A stretch of 59,059 nucleotides of DNA from Methanobacteriota archaeon (GTDB lineage: Archaea > Thermoplasmatota > Thermoplasmata > SG8-5), in the NCBI GenBank assembly GCA_013791785.1, contig VMTD01000041.1, positions 1 to 59,059 of the forward strand. Reading direction: 5' to 3'. Of this stretch, positions 26,679-35,772 are shown one piece after another. The stretch's first letter is position 1. Each line of letters opens with the position of its first letter. The notes beneath the pieces are model-generated. The model was not told the DNA's origin, did not search any database, and worked only from the letters and a program-made list of their open reading frames with translations. A program made the translations under genes and the position numbers.

Positions 26679-28061
26679 CTTTTTTAATTCGACAACAGAT
26701 TCGTATAATTGGTTGCGAGATTCTGTTTTACCAACCCTTACGTTTGATTGAATAATACTGTTACCAACCCTCGTTCGGCGCGGAACATCAATTTGGACTA
26801 GTTCAAGGCCAACAGATTCAGCGATTTCACCAAAATATCTGTCGGTAGGTATCATTATGCCTTGTAAAATGCTGTTTCCTAACACTACAAGAGCGACACC
26901 ATCTTTCTTTAGTAAATATTTAATACCAATCGAAAATCGATAACAATCGTTAAAATATGACGCTGCATAATTAGCCCAGCCATTACCACCATAGATACCT
27001 TTTTCTTGGTTTTTATTTCGAAGTAGTTCTAATTGGTCTGCAAGATTGCTATCTGGCAGTGAGAAATTAAGGCTAATATTTTCTTTCTCACGCACTGTTT
27101 GCCAATAATTGCCGAAGTTAAAATTTTCTAATGGTTTTGTATCTTTTGGTTCTTTAACGAAATCTAACCAATACATTTGAGGTCTTGTATTTCTAATATA
27201 GTGATAATTGTTAAGATATGGCGGTGATGTCAAAATTAAATTAATCGATTCCGGAGCAAGATGTTTTGAGTAATTGAAAAATGAATCATTGATAATTGAG
27301 ATCTGGGGTACGTCCATAGATGGCATATTTTTTTGCAACCACGCAATATCTTCAACGATTTCAGTAAGTTTTGTCATTATCGCTTGATCAACTGGAAAAT
27401 CATCGAAATTTTTCTTACCGGAACTTACTCTAGCACCCAAACTCGGTTCATATGAATAATTAGAATATTTAACCATTGTCGATGCGAATGCCAATCGGAA
27501 GATATCGCGAACATTCTCATTTTGTATTTGATTAATGAAATCATGAATAATTAGAACCTTTTTAAGTATTTTGGGACTGTAGAATTCAAAACGCGTTTTA
27601 AATCCCTTTGGTGGTTTGCTTTTAACTTTATATCCTGGTTGCATGGCAGTATTTAAAAATATTCGAAGTGATTGCATTTCACTATTCAATGAGTCAGTAG
27701 ATACTTTATAAGCCCCTGCTTTTACTCTCGATACAAATGCAGCATATGGATTAATTTCAAAGCCATATGAATTATGGCCAAGTAGGAAAGAGTCCACTAA
27801 AGTAGTGCCGACACCAGCGAATGGATCAAGTACAACACCGGGTTCAATTAAGTATTTGTTCAATGCGTGTCTAACAAAATCACTAGAGTATCCTGCAATC
27901 CAGGGGGTCCATCGGTGAACTGGTGAATTTCGGTTATTTATAAACGCTGGGTCGTTGAACGCTGAATGTCCATTCTCTGGTATTAGAGGTTCTTGTTCTT
28001 GAGAATCTAATTTAAGCTGAACCGTTGAACCACTTATTTGATTTTTCGCAGAGGTATCCAT
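26673..28061 (-). CDS. DNA amino-methyltransferase of the R-M pair
   Basis: 462 aa. The SAM-binding motif DPFAGVGTTLVDSFLLG is near residue 97 and the catalytic TSPPYLNNYHYIRNTRPQ near residue 281, so an exocyclic amino (N4-cytosine or N6-adenine) methyltransferase. The motif order is I before IV, unlike the common beta class where TSPPY precedes the FxGxG block. It should protect the host from the neighbouring Eco29kI-like nuclease. As I recall, Eco29kI itself is paired with a 5-methylcytosine enzyme, so this pairing is different. Low-GC codon use like the nuclease; the two genes converge. Confidence 0.88.
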   Translation of the reverse strand: MDTSAKNQISGSTVQLKLDSQEQEPLIPENGHSAFNDPAFINNRNSPVHRWTPWIAGYSSDFVRHALNKYLIEPGVVLDPFAGVGTTLVDSFLLGHNSYGFEINPYAAFVSRVKAGAYKVSTDSLNSEMQSLRIFLNTAMQPGYKVKSKPPKGFKTRFEFYSPKILKKVLIIHDFINQIQNENVRDIFRLAFASTMVKYSNYSYEPSLGARVSSGKKNFDDFPVDQAIMTKLTEIVEDIAWLQKNMPSMDVPQISIINDSFFNYSKHLAPESINLILTSPPYLNNYHYIRNTRPQMYWLDFVKEPKDTKPLENFNFGNYWQTVREKENISLNFSLPDSNLADQLELLRNKNQEKGIYGGNGWANYAASYFNDCYRFSIGIKYLLKKDGVALVVLGNSILQGIMIPTDRYFGEIAESVGLELVQIDVPRRTRVGNSIIQSNVRVGKTESRNQLYESVVELKKL

Positions 28062-28217
28062 GATTATTCATTTCCTTATTGACTTTATAATCAGTTATTA
28101 ACTATTGGGTACTTAAACCTTCTCCGGAGTAGACCGAAACTATTCAAGCGTTCTGAGCAGGTAGGAGACAGCCAGCGCAGGAACGCAAGGCCAGGGTTTT
28201 CACCCAGCCCCCTCCAT

Positions 28218-28411
28218 CATGCCTCGGTCGAATTGCATCTTATTCTACCTGGAGGCCGGGGTTGTGACCCGGTTTTTGGAATCGGGTTGGTGACCGATTC
28301 CCGTATCATCCTTTAAAGCCCCGCCTGTGAGGGCGGGGTTAGCTTAAACCGGCACACAAACTGGCCACGGGGCTATGGCACCGTCCAACCACATAGATTT
28401 TTCGAGCAGGC
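28218..28411 (+). repeat. P-family hairpin element, copy P-C (right flank of R-M islet)
   Basis: CATGCCTCGG start. The AT hairpin of other copies is replaced by ACCCG...CGGGT, and the TGA-loop hairpin by TTGG-TGA-CCGA: pairing and loop are kept although the bases differ. Then CATCCTTTAAAG, CCCCGCCTGTGAGGGCGGGG, TTAGCTTAAACCGG, CATAGATTTTTCGAGCAGGCTG. Confidence 0.8.
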
Positions 28412-28570
28412 TGACCTGGAGCTTAAACCGGCACTCAACCCGGCCCCAGGGCTCCTGCGGAGGGTGCGGCCAGGCCCATACACCAGCACCCCCACAACTG
28501 ATACCCCACGCCTTCATTTTAATCCCCTCCCCCCATATATTTCCCCCGCCATCTATAGAAACCATTATAA

Positions 28571-28580
28571 ACCTATATAT
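28571..28580 (+). promoter_or_regulatory. TATA box of AbrB-PhoU
   Basis: ACCTATATAT, about 26 nt before ATG 28602; shares AACCTATA with the dyad between pstS and the ABC locus. Confidence 0.55.
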
Positions 28581-28601
28581 CCTTTTGATTTTGAGGATAC
28601 C

Positions 28602-29603
28602 ATGGAAACCAGAAAGGTCCAGATGACTGGCGGCTCATCTTACATAATCACCCTTCCGAAGGATTGGGTGCTCTCGGCCAGGATAAAGAAGAACGACCCT
28701 GTCGGCGTAATAACGCAGCCAGACGGGAGCCTTCTCATCACACCGAATATAAACATGGATTCCGGCAATCTCACAAAGGTATTTTCACTCGACAAAATAA
28801 CTGATGGCACGTATCTTTTCAGGCTTCTCATCGGGGCTTATATCAGCGGTTATGTCAACATCGTACTGAAGTCAAAGAAGGGCATCGAGCCGACACTGCG
28901 GGACAGCGCCATCAAGTTCACCCAGACCCTCATCGGTCCTGAGATAGTCGAGGAGGATGCGAATTCCATAATCATAAAGGATCTTCTCAAGCCAACGGAG
29001 ATGCCGTTCAACAAGACTCTGAAGAGAATGTACCTGCTGGTCAGGAGCATGCATGAGTCCACGATGAAATCCCTTGAAGAATCGGACAAGGAGATTGCCA
29101 AGGAAGTTATCAACCGGGACCGGGACGTTGACCGTCTCCAATGGCTGGTGGCAAGGCAGGCCCACATGGTCCTGGAGGACATTACCCTATCCAGCAAGAT
29201 GGAGATAAAGCAGACCGACGTTGTTTTCTTCCTCACCATGAGCAGGATACTGGAGAGGGTGGGCGACCACGCAATCATCATCGCCACACACATGCCCAAC
29301 CTCATAGAACTTGAGCTCGAGCGAAAAACAGTGGATACAATAATCAATTCCAGCAATCAGGCCCTGAAGATGCTGTCGACCAGCATGGACGCCTGGCAGA
29401 AAAGGGATATCGTTCTCGCCAACAGCACCATCGAATCCCTTCCCGGGCTCATACGCACCTGCAAGAAAATTAACGACCTGGCTGCCCACATGGGCGGCGA
29501 CCCGACCGTCTCGCTCAGTTACATTTCCGAGAGCATAAGGAGGACCGGCGAATACGCAACGGACATCTCCGAACTGCTCATCAATACGCTGATTCATGAT
29601 TGA
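28602..29603 (+). CDS. AbrB-type DNA-binding domain plus PhoU, phosphate regulator
   Basis: 333 aa from ATG 28602. Residues 1-45 form a SpoVT/AbrB-like swapped-hairpin domain (METRKVQMTGGSSYIITLPKDWV). From about residue 120 a pair of PhoU-like helical repeats follows (DRDVDRLQWLVARQAHMVLED, RILERVGDHAIIIATHM). This fusion is common in archaea and is the natural candidate for a transcriptional regulator that reads phosphate status and controls pst genes. A TATA box about 26 nt upstream makes the transcript leaderless, so the ORF-track start at 28464, inside repeat sequence, is wrong. Confidence 0.9.
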   Translation: METRKVQMTGGSSYIITLPKDWVLSARIKKNDPVGVITQPDGSLLITPNINMDSGNLTKVFSLDKITDGTYLFRLLIGAYISGYVNIVLKSKKGIEPTLRDSAIKFTQTLIGPEIVEEDANSIIIKDLLKPTEMPFNKTLKRMYLLVRSMHESTMKSLEESDKEIAKEVINRDRDVDRLQWLVARQAHMVLEDITLSSKMEIKQTDVVFFLTMSRILERVGDHAIIIATHMPNLIELELERKTVDTIINSSNQALKMLSTSMDAWQKRDIVLANSTIESLPGLIRTCKKINDLAAHMGGDPTVSLSYISESIRRTGEYATDISELLINTLIHD

Positions 29604-29640
29604 GATTCAAACCTGTTCGAAATGTGAATTATTATTCCAC

Positions 29641-31026
29641 TCAGAGAACCCTCGGCCCGATTACCTGCCAGAGTATCAGGAACAGAATCGTGAAAGCCAG
29701 AACCAGGGCGATTGTGTCAACGATTTTTGTCCTCTTTTCGACATCCTGGAACCTGGAAATGCGGCCCATGAATGAGTCGAGCCAGTCCTTGAATATGTAA
29801 CCGCCGTCCAGCGGAACGGCCGGAAGCGCGTTACTCAGTCCCACCATGAGGTTGAGCCAGAATATCCAGTAACAGGCATTTGCCAGAATCCAAAATGCGC
29901 CCGTAGGCATGAAGGACCAGAAACCGTCGATTTCATAGAAGCCCATGACGACGCCGTCCACCGGGCTCAGGCGCTGGAGTGGCAATGTAATGTAAATGGA
30001 TACCGAAACGCCCATATCCCCCAGGGTCCTCGAATCTCCGATGGGTTTGAAATAATCGTCCCGGACGGTCATTGAATTAATCCCGAGATAGCCCTTGCCC
30101 TCGTCCGCTATCTTGCCGGTTTCCAGGAACTTATCAGTCAGGGTCACATTGGGAAGCACCCTCATCCCATCCCCCCCAATATTCGGGTCATAAACCTCGA
30201 TGGACACGTTCTGATTTGCCGAGGTCAGTGCAATTGCGTTCGTGAAATCTGATTGGCGAAGTATCGGAGTGCCGTTGAAGGTGGTTATTATCATGCCCGG
30301 CACAAGCCCGCCGATATCCGCGGCGGTGCCGTCGCCCACTCCGGTTATTCCGATGCCCTGCGCCACCGGCTGGACGCTGGACATGAGTATGACAGAGAAT
30401 ATCACTGAAAACACGCCCGCGACTATGATGTTGGACGCCGGTCCGGCCGAGTACATCCTGACGCGCTTCTTCTTTTCCAATGTCATGATACCTTTCTCGT
30501 CCGGCTCCACGAAAGCGCCCATGGGGAATATGAAGAACATGATGCCTAGGGATACAACTTTCACCTTGGCGACGATTGTCAAAAGTCCGTGGGAAAATTC
30601 GTGAACCACCATTGCCACAATGAGACCCAGTATGCCGTACCACAGCGGTATCATGGGGTTGAGGCCCGGAAGCCCAAGCAGCATGTGCAGTTCAATGTCG
30701 ATGTCCTTGGCTCTCTCGATGACCAGGTAGGCCGAAAATACAAGCAATGCGGTCATGGTGACCATTGATACGCCGGTTATTCCCACGGAAATCCGGCCGT
30801 AGGTTTCAACCAGCTTTACCCTGGTTGTCGCTATCTTCTCGATGAGTTGCTTGCCGCGCTGGGTCTTCCACATCACGAAGGGGCCCATGCATTGAATGCT
30901 TTTTTTCTCAATCTGCTCCTTCCACCTTCCCCAAACTATGGAGACCGCGACGGTCCAGAGGAGTATTATCCCCAGTGCCAGAAGGTACCAATATATCATG
31001 TCCATAGAATTTCTTCCAGATGGCAT
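29641..31026 (-). CDS. Site-2-type intramembrane metalloprotease (M50) with PDZ domain
   Basis: 461 aa. N-terminal helix, further helices, the zinc motif VVHEFSHGLL (HExxH) near residue 130, a PDZ-like domain (about 215-275, GTAADIGGLVPGMIITTFNGTPI), and the second zinc-ligand motif NALPAVPLDGGYIFKDW near residue 410. The enzyme cuts membrane-spanning substrates within the bilayer, typically to release membrane-held factors. Start ATG 31026 is about 20-25 nt after CTTTAAT on the minus strand, hence probably leaderless. Candidate substrates nearby include the single-pass protein at 32483, but there is no evidence beyond proximity. Confidence 0.92.
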   Translation of the reverse strand: MPSGRNSMDMIYWYLLALGIILLWTVAVSIVWGRWKEQIEKKSIQCMGPFVMWKTQRGKQLIEKIATTRVKLVETYGRISVGITGVSMVTMTALLVFSAYLVIERAKDIDIELHMLLGLPGLNPMIPLWYGILGLIVAMVVHEFSHGLLTIVAKVKVVSLGIMFFIFPMGAFVEPDEKGIMTLEKKKRVRMYSAGPASNIIVAGVFSVIFSVILMSSVQPVAQGIGITGVGDGTAADIGGLVPGMIITTFNGTPILRQSDFTNAIALTSANQNVSIEVYDPNIGGDGMRVLPNVTLTDKFLETGKIADEGKGYLGINSMTVRDDYFKPIGDSRTLGDMGVSVSIYITLPLQRLSPVDGVVMGFYEIDGFWSFMPTGAFWILANACYWIFWLNLMVGLSNALPAVPLDGGYIFKDWLDSFMGRISRFQDVEKRTKIVDTIALVLAFTILFLILWQVIGPRVL

Positions 31027-31154
31027 GGGATTGATAATATGTTATTAAAGTTGATGGTCTGAAGTAAGTGGTCATTTTTCAAACGTTAAAATTCGATAAA
31101 GCAGGTTTGATTATCCGGCTGATTGCTGTAATCAATTCCCGCTTCAGTTAAATG

Positions 31155-31286
31155 AGTGCTCCCCAACGCTAAAGCGTGGGGCATCCTTTCGGTTATCACC
31201 CTAAATTTCGTGATTCCAATTGATAAAAAAACTCATTCAGGTTGATTCTATATTGCGGATATTTCGAGATTGCTGGGGGAGCACTT
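31155..31286. repeat. 132-bp element bounded by a 10-bp inverted repeat
   Basis: AGTGCTCCCC at 31155-31164 and GGGGAGCACT at 31276-31285 are exact inverse copies. Directly inside the left end is a hairpin CCCCAACGCTAAAGCGTGGGG. It ends 5 bp before L2. Fold-back, MITE-like; no coding capacity. Confidence 0.6.
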
Positions 31287-31290
31287 TTAT

Positions 31291-31375
31291 TGAACAAGTC
31301 CTCGCAGAAGAACTGTTTGAAAGCGCCCGTATCCGCAGACTTAAAAGTCGCGGTATGTGGGCGAGGACATGTTCA
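31291..31375. ncRNA. L-family structured repeat, copy L2 (candidate RNA)
   Basis: Same 85-nt fold as L1; the only differences are three bases in the internal segment (GCAGC in L1, ACTGT here). All stem positions are identical. Confidence 0.5.
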
Positions 31376-31552
31376 ATCAAAAAGCCATAATTTATTGTTA
31401 GAACTATCTGTAGTAATAGAGGAGAACTTGGGGATGCGGACCACTTACCAATGCAAGAGGCTTCACATCAGTGACCTCTTGCGTACGGAAATTCGGAAAA
31501 AAGTATTTTAACGAATACAGGTTGAGGTAAACTATAATGGTGGTATTCAAAA

Positions 31553-32404
31553 ATGCCGATTGAGAGAATAAAAAAGAACATAATCATGCTCGGAGACGGG
31601 GCCGTTGGAAAGACCAGCCTTATCAAAAGATTCGTTCTTGACCAGTTCGACGACAAGTACATCACCACCATCGGAACCAAGGTCACCAAGAAGGAACTTT
31701 TTGTTGGGGATGACACGAACGGAGCCAAGATGGCACTACTGATATGGGATATACTCGGTCAGAAGGGTTACAGGTACACACAGGCCTTGTCCTTCGGCGG
31801 AATAGAGGGGGCCATACTCGTAACCGACATCACTAGACCGGAAACACTCGAGAGCATCAAGGAATACTGGATACCGTCATTGATAGGTGTCGCAGGACCT
31901 GTACCGATGGTTATCCTGGGAAACAAGACCGACCTTGTTGATGACAGAAGAATTGACGTCACCGACCTCGAGAAATTGAATGATGAGCCCGGTATGGACG
32001 GCATCATTCAGGGCTGCTACCTTTCAAGCGCCAGGACCGGGGAGTCAGTGGAGGAGGCGTTCTACGCCCTTGCCGATAATATGAGGTACGCGAACACAAT
32101 TGCCAAGGAGAATACCACCCAGTACTTCGTTGACAGGAACGAGATTCACAACCTGATGGATGTGGTGGACCACATAGTTGCGGATTTCAGCAACCAGTTC
32201 GGCGGTCTCGAGAATGCCACACCGACAATCAGATACCAGATGGAGAAAGCGGGTCTGGTATTGGATAATCCGACCTACAAGTCCGTCATCGAGTTCATTA
32301 ATGGCCTGGCCAACGTAGAATCCAGCTTCAGAACGCCCGAACAGATACGCATGAACCGTTCGAGACGATTGTACATGGCCAACAATCTTCCCACAAGAAA
32401 ATAA
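31553..32404 (+). CDS. Rab/Ras-like small GTPase with C-terminal extension (GTPase 3)
   Basis: 283 aa. P-loop GDGAVGKTSLIKRF at residues 14-27, TTIGTKVTKKE, WDILGQKGY, GNKTD, SARTG. The extension from about residue 190 (HNLMDVVDHIVADFSNQFGG ... INGLANVESSF) aligns with that of GTPase 1 (IDDVTD-type start, F.QFG, LAxVExxF). The two are paralogues 24 kb apart. GGTGG lies 9 nt before the ATG. It converges with the large membrane protein gene. Probably the switch of a signalling or membrane-organising system shared with GTPases 1 and 2. Confidence 0.9.
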   Translation: MPIERIKKNIIMLGDGAVGKTSLIKRFVLDQFDDKYITTIGTKVTKKELFVGDDTNGAKMALLIWDILGQKGYRYTQALSFGGIEGAILVTDITRPETLESIKEYWIPSLIGVAGPVPMVILGNKTDLVDDRRIDVTDLEKLNDEPGMDGIIQGCYLSSARTGESVEEAFYALADNMRYANTIAKENTTQYFVDRNEIHNLMDVVDHIVADFSNQFGGLENATPTIRYQMEKAGLVLDNPTYKSVIEFINGLANVESSFRTPEQIRMNRSRRLYMANNLPTRK

Positions 32405-32482
32405 TGCTTACCTTCCGAAGGCTGGAAACATGCGAACGGTTTAAAAATAACTGGCACAGAATGTTTTTCTTTATTCCGACAG

Positions 32483-35400
32483 CTATTCGTTCGGTTTCGC
32501 TTCCGTTTGCCACTGGGCTATAAGGTCGTCAAGCAATGGTCCGATATCATCCAACTTGCTCATACGGCCGTCCCAGGATTCCAGATTCGGGTGTTCGTCT
32601 TCAATCTTCGCAGTCAGCCCCAGTACCCGGGCCTGTAACTTCCTGTTCATCGATCCCGAATATATCAGGGCCAGGTTGATATTGTTACCCCTTTCCAGAA
32701 GCAGCTCCCTCTCCCCGAACTCCAGCTTCTTGACCCTCTCCCTCTTTCCGCTTGACAGGGAATCGCTCACGAACTGCTGGATCGCCGTGAGCATGGCCCC
32801 CACAAGGTCGCCGTCCAGGTCTGATTCCTTCTCACCACCGAATTTTTTGTGGGATATGAGCCGTCCATCCTTGTAAAGCACGAACACATCGTCGATGGAT
32901 GGGGGTATAGGTTTCAGGAAGTACCACAGTCCCAGTACCGCGAAGAACGAAACAATTCCGATTGCCAGTCCGGACCAGGGCCAGTATATATTTTCCCAGA
33001 AGGTGTATATCCGGTTTATGGTGAGGGAAAGGCCGTTGGATTCGACCGGCGATACTTGGCCGTCCACCGGGTCTGTTACCTGCATGTTGACATGGAAAAC
33101 GTCAGTCTGGAATGTGGCCGTACTCATCTTGAGGGCTCTCAGCGTCACCGTGAACGAATGCTGTCCCGGACCAACATTGGAAGTTTCCCAATAACATTTA
33201 TTCGAAACAACCAGGCATTCCTCGCTGCTTGACATATATTCCAGCCCGCCCGGTATGGTAAGATTGAACTTGATGCTGCTTGCCGTGCCGAATCCGGTAT
33301 TGTTGAAATGAACCGTCAGGACCACCATTTCATTTGAATTGGCAGCTGCAATCTGTGACACAAAATCCAGATAGAACATTGTCCTGAGCGATACGCCAAG
33401 CAGAGCAGTATTGGTCTCCCCGCTAATCACATAACCCGAAACATCCGCATAATCTATCGACCATTCCAGAGCAACGATTGAACCCTGAACAACATTATGA
33501 TTCAGTGTGGCACTGAATTCCAGTATTTGACTTGAATTTCCCTGAACGTTCTCGATGTAATATGCCACGGTTTCGCCCGTGAGCCTGTCATCAGAAGTTC
33601 CGTTAAGCCATACGTGTCGGGCCATGCCCCTGCCTGTGTTATTGACCCACAGTCTGAAGGTTACCCTATCGCCCACGTCCGCGGTTGCATTCAAGCAACG
33701 CAGAACGGCAGATATCACCGGGCCATTCACTCTCAGCGAGGCCGTGCTGAGAAGCGATTCCACACGGTTCTCCAGGGGGTCCAGATATTCCAGCGTCACG
33801 GTTGTCTGAAGGTTATCCCCATCCACGGAGCCGGATTTGACAGTGGCATCTATCCATATCATGTTCTGACCGGGAGGTATCTGAGTGAACACATAACGGC
33901 GAATTCCGGGATTGGAATCGGTGATATAGCTGTTGAAAATGGCAAGTGTGTTTGAGTTGTTGCCGACATATTCCAGGCGGTCATCGAGATATACGTTCAG
34001 CCATGCCGTTGCCGAACGGCTCTGGGCGGTGCTATTGAAATTAACATAGAGTCGAACGGTCTCTCCGGCTTCCGCACCGGCCACACCCCATACAGGTTCC
34101 AGTGTGAATTCCGGTTCTGCTGAAACATAACTGAGTTTTATCCATTTTACCGAGGGAGTCACCACGGAATCCGTAGTGATCAAAATTCCCATGATACGAA
34201 TGCTGTTTTCCGGATTTATGGACCTGATATCCCCATCTAGAGGCATTTCCGTCCAATTTGCACCAGAATTCGTGGAATAATGATATGCGATTTTTTGGCC
34301 ATTATGTTCAACCTCGTGAGTGAAGAATCCAAAGCTCGTGAAATTTCCCAGTGCATAATCCATGGTCTGGAATGACCCTGAAAGATGATATTTGTTATAG
34401 ATGATGTTCACCGAATTAAGAACTGGCGTGAGATTTGTCTCCGCAGTGCTGAATTCAGCTTTGTACTGGATATACCGGCCAATGGGCCTGTCGATATCTG
34501 AACCGGATGGGTCAGTGAGCGCTGTGGACCAGTCTGACCAGATACTGTCTGTGGGCACGGAAGAATTCCCGGTTCTCACAAAAAGTTCTATATCCGTGCC
34601 TGCCGGCAAATTCTCGCTCCAGGAAATATTGTTCCACATTGCATAAGAACCTGTATCATGGACCTGGGAAGTGAAATTGCCCTCCGTGCGATAGGCATCA
34701 TACAGTAACGAGGCATTGTCCCAGGAATTATTAACCCCATCTTTACCGCCAGTTTGCTTGTTTGTGACATTTGATTCCACAAAGGTGGTGATGGAAATAT
34801 TATATATTCCTGTCGAATTGAAAAAGCTAGTGTCTTCAGTCCATAGTGCTACCCAATCAGAGTCCGTTTCATTTATCCATTTTCGTTCTATGACTGTGTT
34901 TATTTCTCCGCATGGATTGGTGAGAACAATACTGGCAATGGTCCCATTATTTATCTCGTAGGTTTCGTTATTCAATACAAACCTGTGAATTGCAGATAAA
35001 TTAGTGCTTTTGGGTATTGTAGGTAAAAAGAAGCTCTGGTTGATCCAAGCAGTGCCATTTGCCGGAGCGAAGTCCACCGGATCCACAAACATCAGTTCCC
35101 ACCAATAATTGGTATCGCTCCGTTCTGGAGTCCATGATCCGAGTCCAATATATTCCGATTCATAACTCCAGTTATCTGCCGCGCCTCCGGTTGACGGACT
35201 TGAAAAATCCCCATTGACCAATGCCTGGATGTCTTCATCCAGAAAGAGCTGCACATCGCCAATCGGGGAAAAATAAACACTGCTCACTTCGGTAGCATTG
35301 TTGAAATCCTGAAATGAATCCTGGCGCCAGTTGGATTCATACACTGAGAGATTGGCATATCCCGACATAATTGAAATATTATCCGTTAAATAATCCGATT

Positions 35401-35554
35401 GATTGGAAAAATCCCAGGTAATTATTCTGGTTCCGTCTGGCTGGGGGTTATCCACGGGATCTGACTCGACCATTGGCACTGTACCAATGATGAACAATAG
35501 CATGAATATGGCCGTTATCCTGTTCAGACGGGCTGTGTTCCGCTCCCACTTCAT
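32483..35554 (-). CDS. Large single-pass surface protein with a longin/roadblock-like cytoplasmic tail
   Basis: 1023 aa. Signal peptide at residues 1-31, then a long ectodomain with many N-x-S/T sites and beta-sandwich (DUF11/CARDB-like) modules, e.g. GEYVxNN-type strands and VLTVHFNNTGFGTASSIKFNLTIPGG near 760. One membrane helix lies at about 858-880 (GLAIGIVSFFAVLGLWYFL). The tail of about 140 aa (IDDVFVLYKDGRLISHK ... AMLTAIQQFVSDSL ... LEFGERELLLERGNNINLALIYSG ... LESWDGRM) looks like a longin/roadblock-type sensor domain. Such domains bind small GTPases, and a Rab-like GTPase gene converges on this gene. Ectodomain ligand unknown. Confidence 0.7.
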   Translation of the reverse strand: MKWERNTARLNRITAIFMLLFIIGTVPMVESDPVDNPQPDGTRIITWDFSNQSDYLTDNISIMSGYANLSVYESNWRQDSFQDFNNATEVSSVYFSPIGDVQLFLDEDIQALVNGDFSSPSTGGAADNWSYESEYIGLGSWTPERSDTNYWWELMFVDPVDFAPANGTAWINQSFFLPTIPKSTNLSAIHRFVLNNETYEINNGTIASIVLTNPCGEINTVIERKWINETDSDWVALWTEDTSFFNSTGIYNISITTFVESNVTNKQTGGKDGVNNSWDNASLLYDAYRTEGNFTSQVHDTGSYAMWNNISWSENLPAGTDIELFVRTGNSSVPTDSIWSDWSTALTDPSGSDIDRPIGRYIQYKAEFSTAETNLTPVLNSVNIIYNKYHLSGSFQTMDYALGNFTSFGFFTHEVEHNGQKIAYHYSTNSGANWTEMPLDGDIRSINPENSIRIMGILITTDSVVTPSVKWIKLSYVSAEPEFTLEPVWGVAGAEAGETVRLYVNFNSTAQSRSATAWLNVYLDDRLEYVGNNSNTLAIFNSYITDSNPGIRRYVFTQIPPGQNMIWIDATVKSGSVDGDNLQTTVTLEYLDPLENRVESLLSTASLRVNGPVISAVLRCLNATADVGDRVTFRLWVNNTGRGMARHVWLNGTSDDRLTGETVAYYIENVQGNSSQILEFSATLNHNVVQGSIVALEWSIDYADVSGYVISGETNTALLGVSLRTMFYLDFVSQIAAANSNEMVVLTVHFNNTGFGTASSIKFNLTIPGGLEYMSSSEECLVVSNKCYWETSNVGPGQHSFTVTLRALKMSTATFQTDVFHVNMQVTDPVDGQVSPVESNGLSLTINRIYTFWENIYWPWSGLAIGIVSFFAVLGLWYFLKPIPPSIDDVFVLYKDGRLISHKKFGGEKESDLDGDLVGAMLTAIQQFVSDSLSSGKRERVKKLEFGERELLLERGNNINLALIYSGSMNRKLQARVLGLTAKIEDEHPNLESWDGRMSKLDDIGPLLDDLIAQWQTEAKPNE

Positions 35555-35772
35555 TGCTATTCCTAATAAATCATGTTTATAAAAAACCGATGTATGATTT
35601 CACTGATTTTGCGCCTAGTTTGGGTTTATCATTTTATTTATACATAAAAAAATATCGCAATGTATTTATATCATAATACCAAAAGCTTTTTAATGGTTGA
35701 AAATAATATATGTATGTGTTAAAATATATGAAATAGCGGCTACTATTGTATTTTAACGAAAGAGGGCACAAA

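Larger units (their letters stand above)
28062..28601. other. Gene-free stretch between the methyltransferase and AbrB-PhoU
   Basis: Holds the methyltransferase promoter side, P-C, a partial second copy of the P-C tail (28415-28450) and the AbrB-PhoU promoter. Residues 1-46 of the ORF beginning at 28464 read through this repeat and are rejected. Confidence 0.6.
31027..31552. other. Intergenic region with two palindromic elements
   Basis: About 525 bp without a gene. It holds the inverted-repeat-bounded element 31155-31286, repeat L2 (31291-31375), and the promoter and GGTGG ribosome site of GTPase 3. Confidence 0.6.

Noticed and set aside
28464-28601. N-terminal extension of the AbrB-PhoU ORF
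   Set aside because: Coded by repeat sequence and upstream of the TATA box.
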